Of a stretch of 64,000 bases of DNA, positions 63,311 through 64,000 are shown in pieces. Source of the stretch: Pseudorhodobacter turbinis (GTDB taxonomy: Bacteria > Pseudomonadota > Alphaproteobacteria > Rhodobacterales > Rhodobacteraceae); the NCBI RefSeq assembly GCF_005234135.1, contig NZ_CP039965.1:1054001-1118000 (forward strand), in the 5' to 3' direction. The position numbers and the translations under genes were made by a program. The notes under the pieces are model-generated. The model was not told the origin of the DNA, ran no database searches, and saw nothing but the letters and a program-made list of their open reading frames with translations. Within the stretch, counting starts at the first letter, position 1, and each line of letters begins with the position of its first letter.

Positions 63311-64000
63311 ATGATCCACTGGAAAGCTATTACCGCAGCTGCCGCCATGTCTTTGGCAGCAGGCTCCGTTGCGGCGGAAGAGAAGTTTATCACCATCGGT
63401 ACCGGTGGTCAGACCGGGGTCTATTTTGTTGTCGGGCAGTCGATTTGCCGCCTGATCAACCGGGGCACCGCCGATCATAACCTGAAATGCACAGCACCTT
63501 CGACCGGTGGGTCCATCGCCAACATCAACGCGATTGCGGCGGGTGACATGGATATGGGCGTGGCACAGTCCGACTGGCAGTTCCACGCGTTCAACGGCAC
63601 GTCCGAATTCGAGGGCAAGCAGGTTGAAAAGCTGCGCGCCGTATTTGGTGTGCATGGAGAGCCCTTCTCGGTCATCGCGCGTCAGGATTCTAACATCAAG
63701 AATTTTGACGACCTTAAAGGCAAGCGCGTCAACGTCGGCAACCCCGGTTCGGGTCAGTTGGCAACTATGGGCGTGTTGCTTGATGCCAAAGGCTGGACGA
63801 TGGATGACTTCGGTCTTGCATCCGAGCTGAAGCCCGCAGAGCAGGCCGCCGCACTTGGCGATAACAAGGTGGATGCCATCGTTTATACGGTTGGCCACCC
63901 CAACGGCTCCATCCAGGAAGCGGTTTCGACCGTGGATGCGAACCTTGTGACCGTTGACGGCGAGGCCGTGGATAAGCTGGTCGCGGACAATCCGTTCTAT
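63311..64000 (+). CDS. TAXI-family TRAP transporter substrate-binding protein (partial, 3' end off the window)
   Basis: 230 residues are visible from ATG at 63311 (GGAAGAAAAG upstream) and the frame is open at the right edge; the full protein should be about 320. A signal peptide (MIHWKAITAAAAMSLAAGSV, cleavage near AA/EE) is followed by FITIGTGGQTGVYFVVGQSI, the TAXI hallmark, then CTAPSTGGSIANINAIAAGD and GKRVNVGNPGSGQLATMGVL. It binds a carboxylate such as glutamate or another organic acid for a TRAP permease, probably encoded beyond the window. The XRE-cupin regulator is divergent next to it. Confidence 0.92.
   Translation, partial: MIHWKAITAAAAMSLAAGSVAAEEKFITIGTGGQTGVYFVVGQSICRLINRGTADHNLKCTAPSTGGSIANINAIAAGDMDMGVAQSDWQFHAFNGTSEFEGKQVEKLRAVFGVHGEPFSVIARQDSNIKNFDDLKGKRVNVGNPGSGQLATMGVLLDAKGWTMDDFGLASELKPAEQAAALGDNKVDAIVYTVGHPNGSIQEAVSTVDANLVTVDGEAVDKLVADNPFY

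Noticed and set aside
1..64000. Searches by eye for tRNA, rRNA, CRISPR arrays, transposases and integrases
   Set aside because: No cloverleaf-like segment, regular spaced repeat array or transposase/integrase protein was seen, so none is reported; the absence of an integrase leaves the origin of the replication module unexplained.

Overview
The window comes from an alphaproteobacterial chromosome, most likely Rhodobacterales (Roseobacter/Paracoccaceae type). It is GC-rich and densely packed, with many 1-4 nt gene overlaps. The gene orders fit that group: aroA-cmk-rpsA-ihfB-lapA-trpF-trpB, divergent hemC/hemE, def-def-def-fmt, and a plasmid-type replication module built on a DnaA-like replicase with a parAB pair. 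I saw no rRNA, tRNA, CRISPR array or insertion sequence.

Layout. 1-12 kb: a CPA1 cation/proton antiporter (cut by the left edge), a tandem universal stress protein, tRNA 2-selenouridine synthase, an M20 deacylase (ArgE-like), a YbbA/YbbP-type ABC pair divergent from a GDSL esterase, an FAD-linked oxidase, a kinase-like protein and hemC. 12-20.7 kb: hemE, a conserved protein (DUF6880-like), a YgiC/YgiB-like pair, a YtoQ-like protein, lldD, rplY, pth, a DUF2237 protein and a truncated globin. 20.7-31 kb, all minus strand: trpB, GNAT, trpF, lapA, ihfB, rpsA, nitroreductase, cmk, a Cys/Met PLP enzyme, aroA and a PatB/MalY-type aminotransferase. 31-37 kb: three consecutive peptide-deformylase genes (the third has lost key active-site residues), fmt, small proteins, cbiB, a lytic transglycosylase and a glycosyltransferase. 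37-41 kb: smc. 41-45.5 kb: a compositionally different island with rlmF, a hybrid histidine kinase carrying two receivers, and a PhnD-like periplasmic binding protein without transporter partners. 45.5-55.6 kb: GNAT, mnmD divergent from an FAD oxidoreductase, a ThDP enzyme, an SLT transglycosylase, dapA and a complete tripartite tricarboxylate transporter (tctC-tctB-tctA) closed by a strong terminator. 55.6-64 kb: an FMN-binding glutamate synthase-family protein, the replication/partition module, an HTH protein, an XRE-cupin regulator and the start of a TAXI TRAP binding protein running off the right edge.

The most notable region is 57.4-61.2 kb. A divergent DnaA-like replicase and parA-parB surround an apparent origin region with iteron-like repeats. 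A near-identical palindrome of 20-24 bp, the likely centromere (parS), occurs three times: inside parA, inside parB and just after parB. The two coding copies are read in the same frame and both encode T-F-S-A-E-K-V. Such modules normally sit on extrachromosomal elements; here it adjoins about 57 kb of core chromosomal genes (smc, rpsA, hemC, hemE, aroA, def, fmt, dapA). This suggests plasmid integration, a cointegrate or an assembly join.

Functional threads: translation and protein maturation (def, fmt, pth, rplY, rpsA), modification of the tRNA wobble uridine (mnmH, mnmD), tetrapyrrole and cobalamin synthesis (hemC, hemE, cbiB), aromatic amino acids (aroA, trpB, trpF), cell-wall turnover (two lytic transglycosylases, dapA), and uptake of organic acids (tctCBA, TAXI protein). 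All functions are read from motifs and family resemblance by eye; no database search was run.
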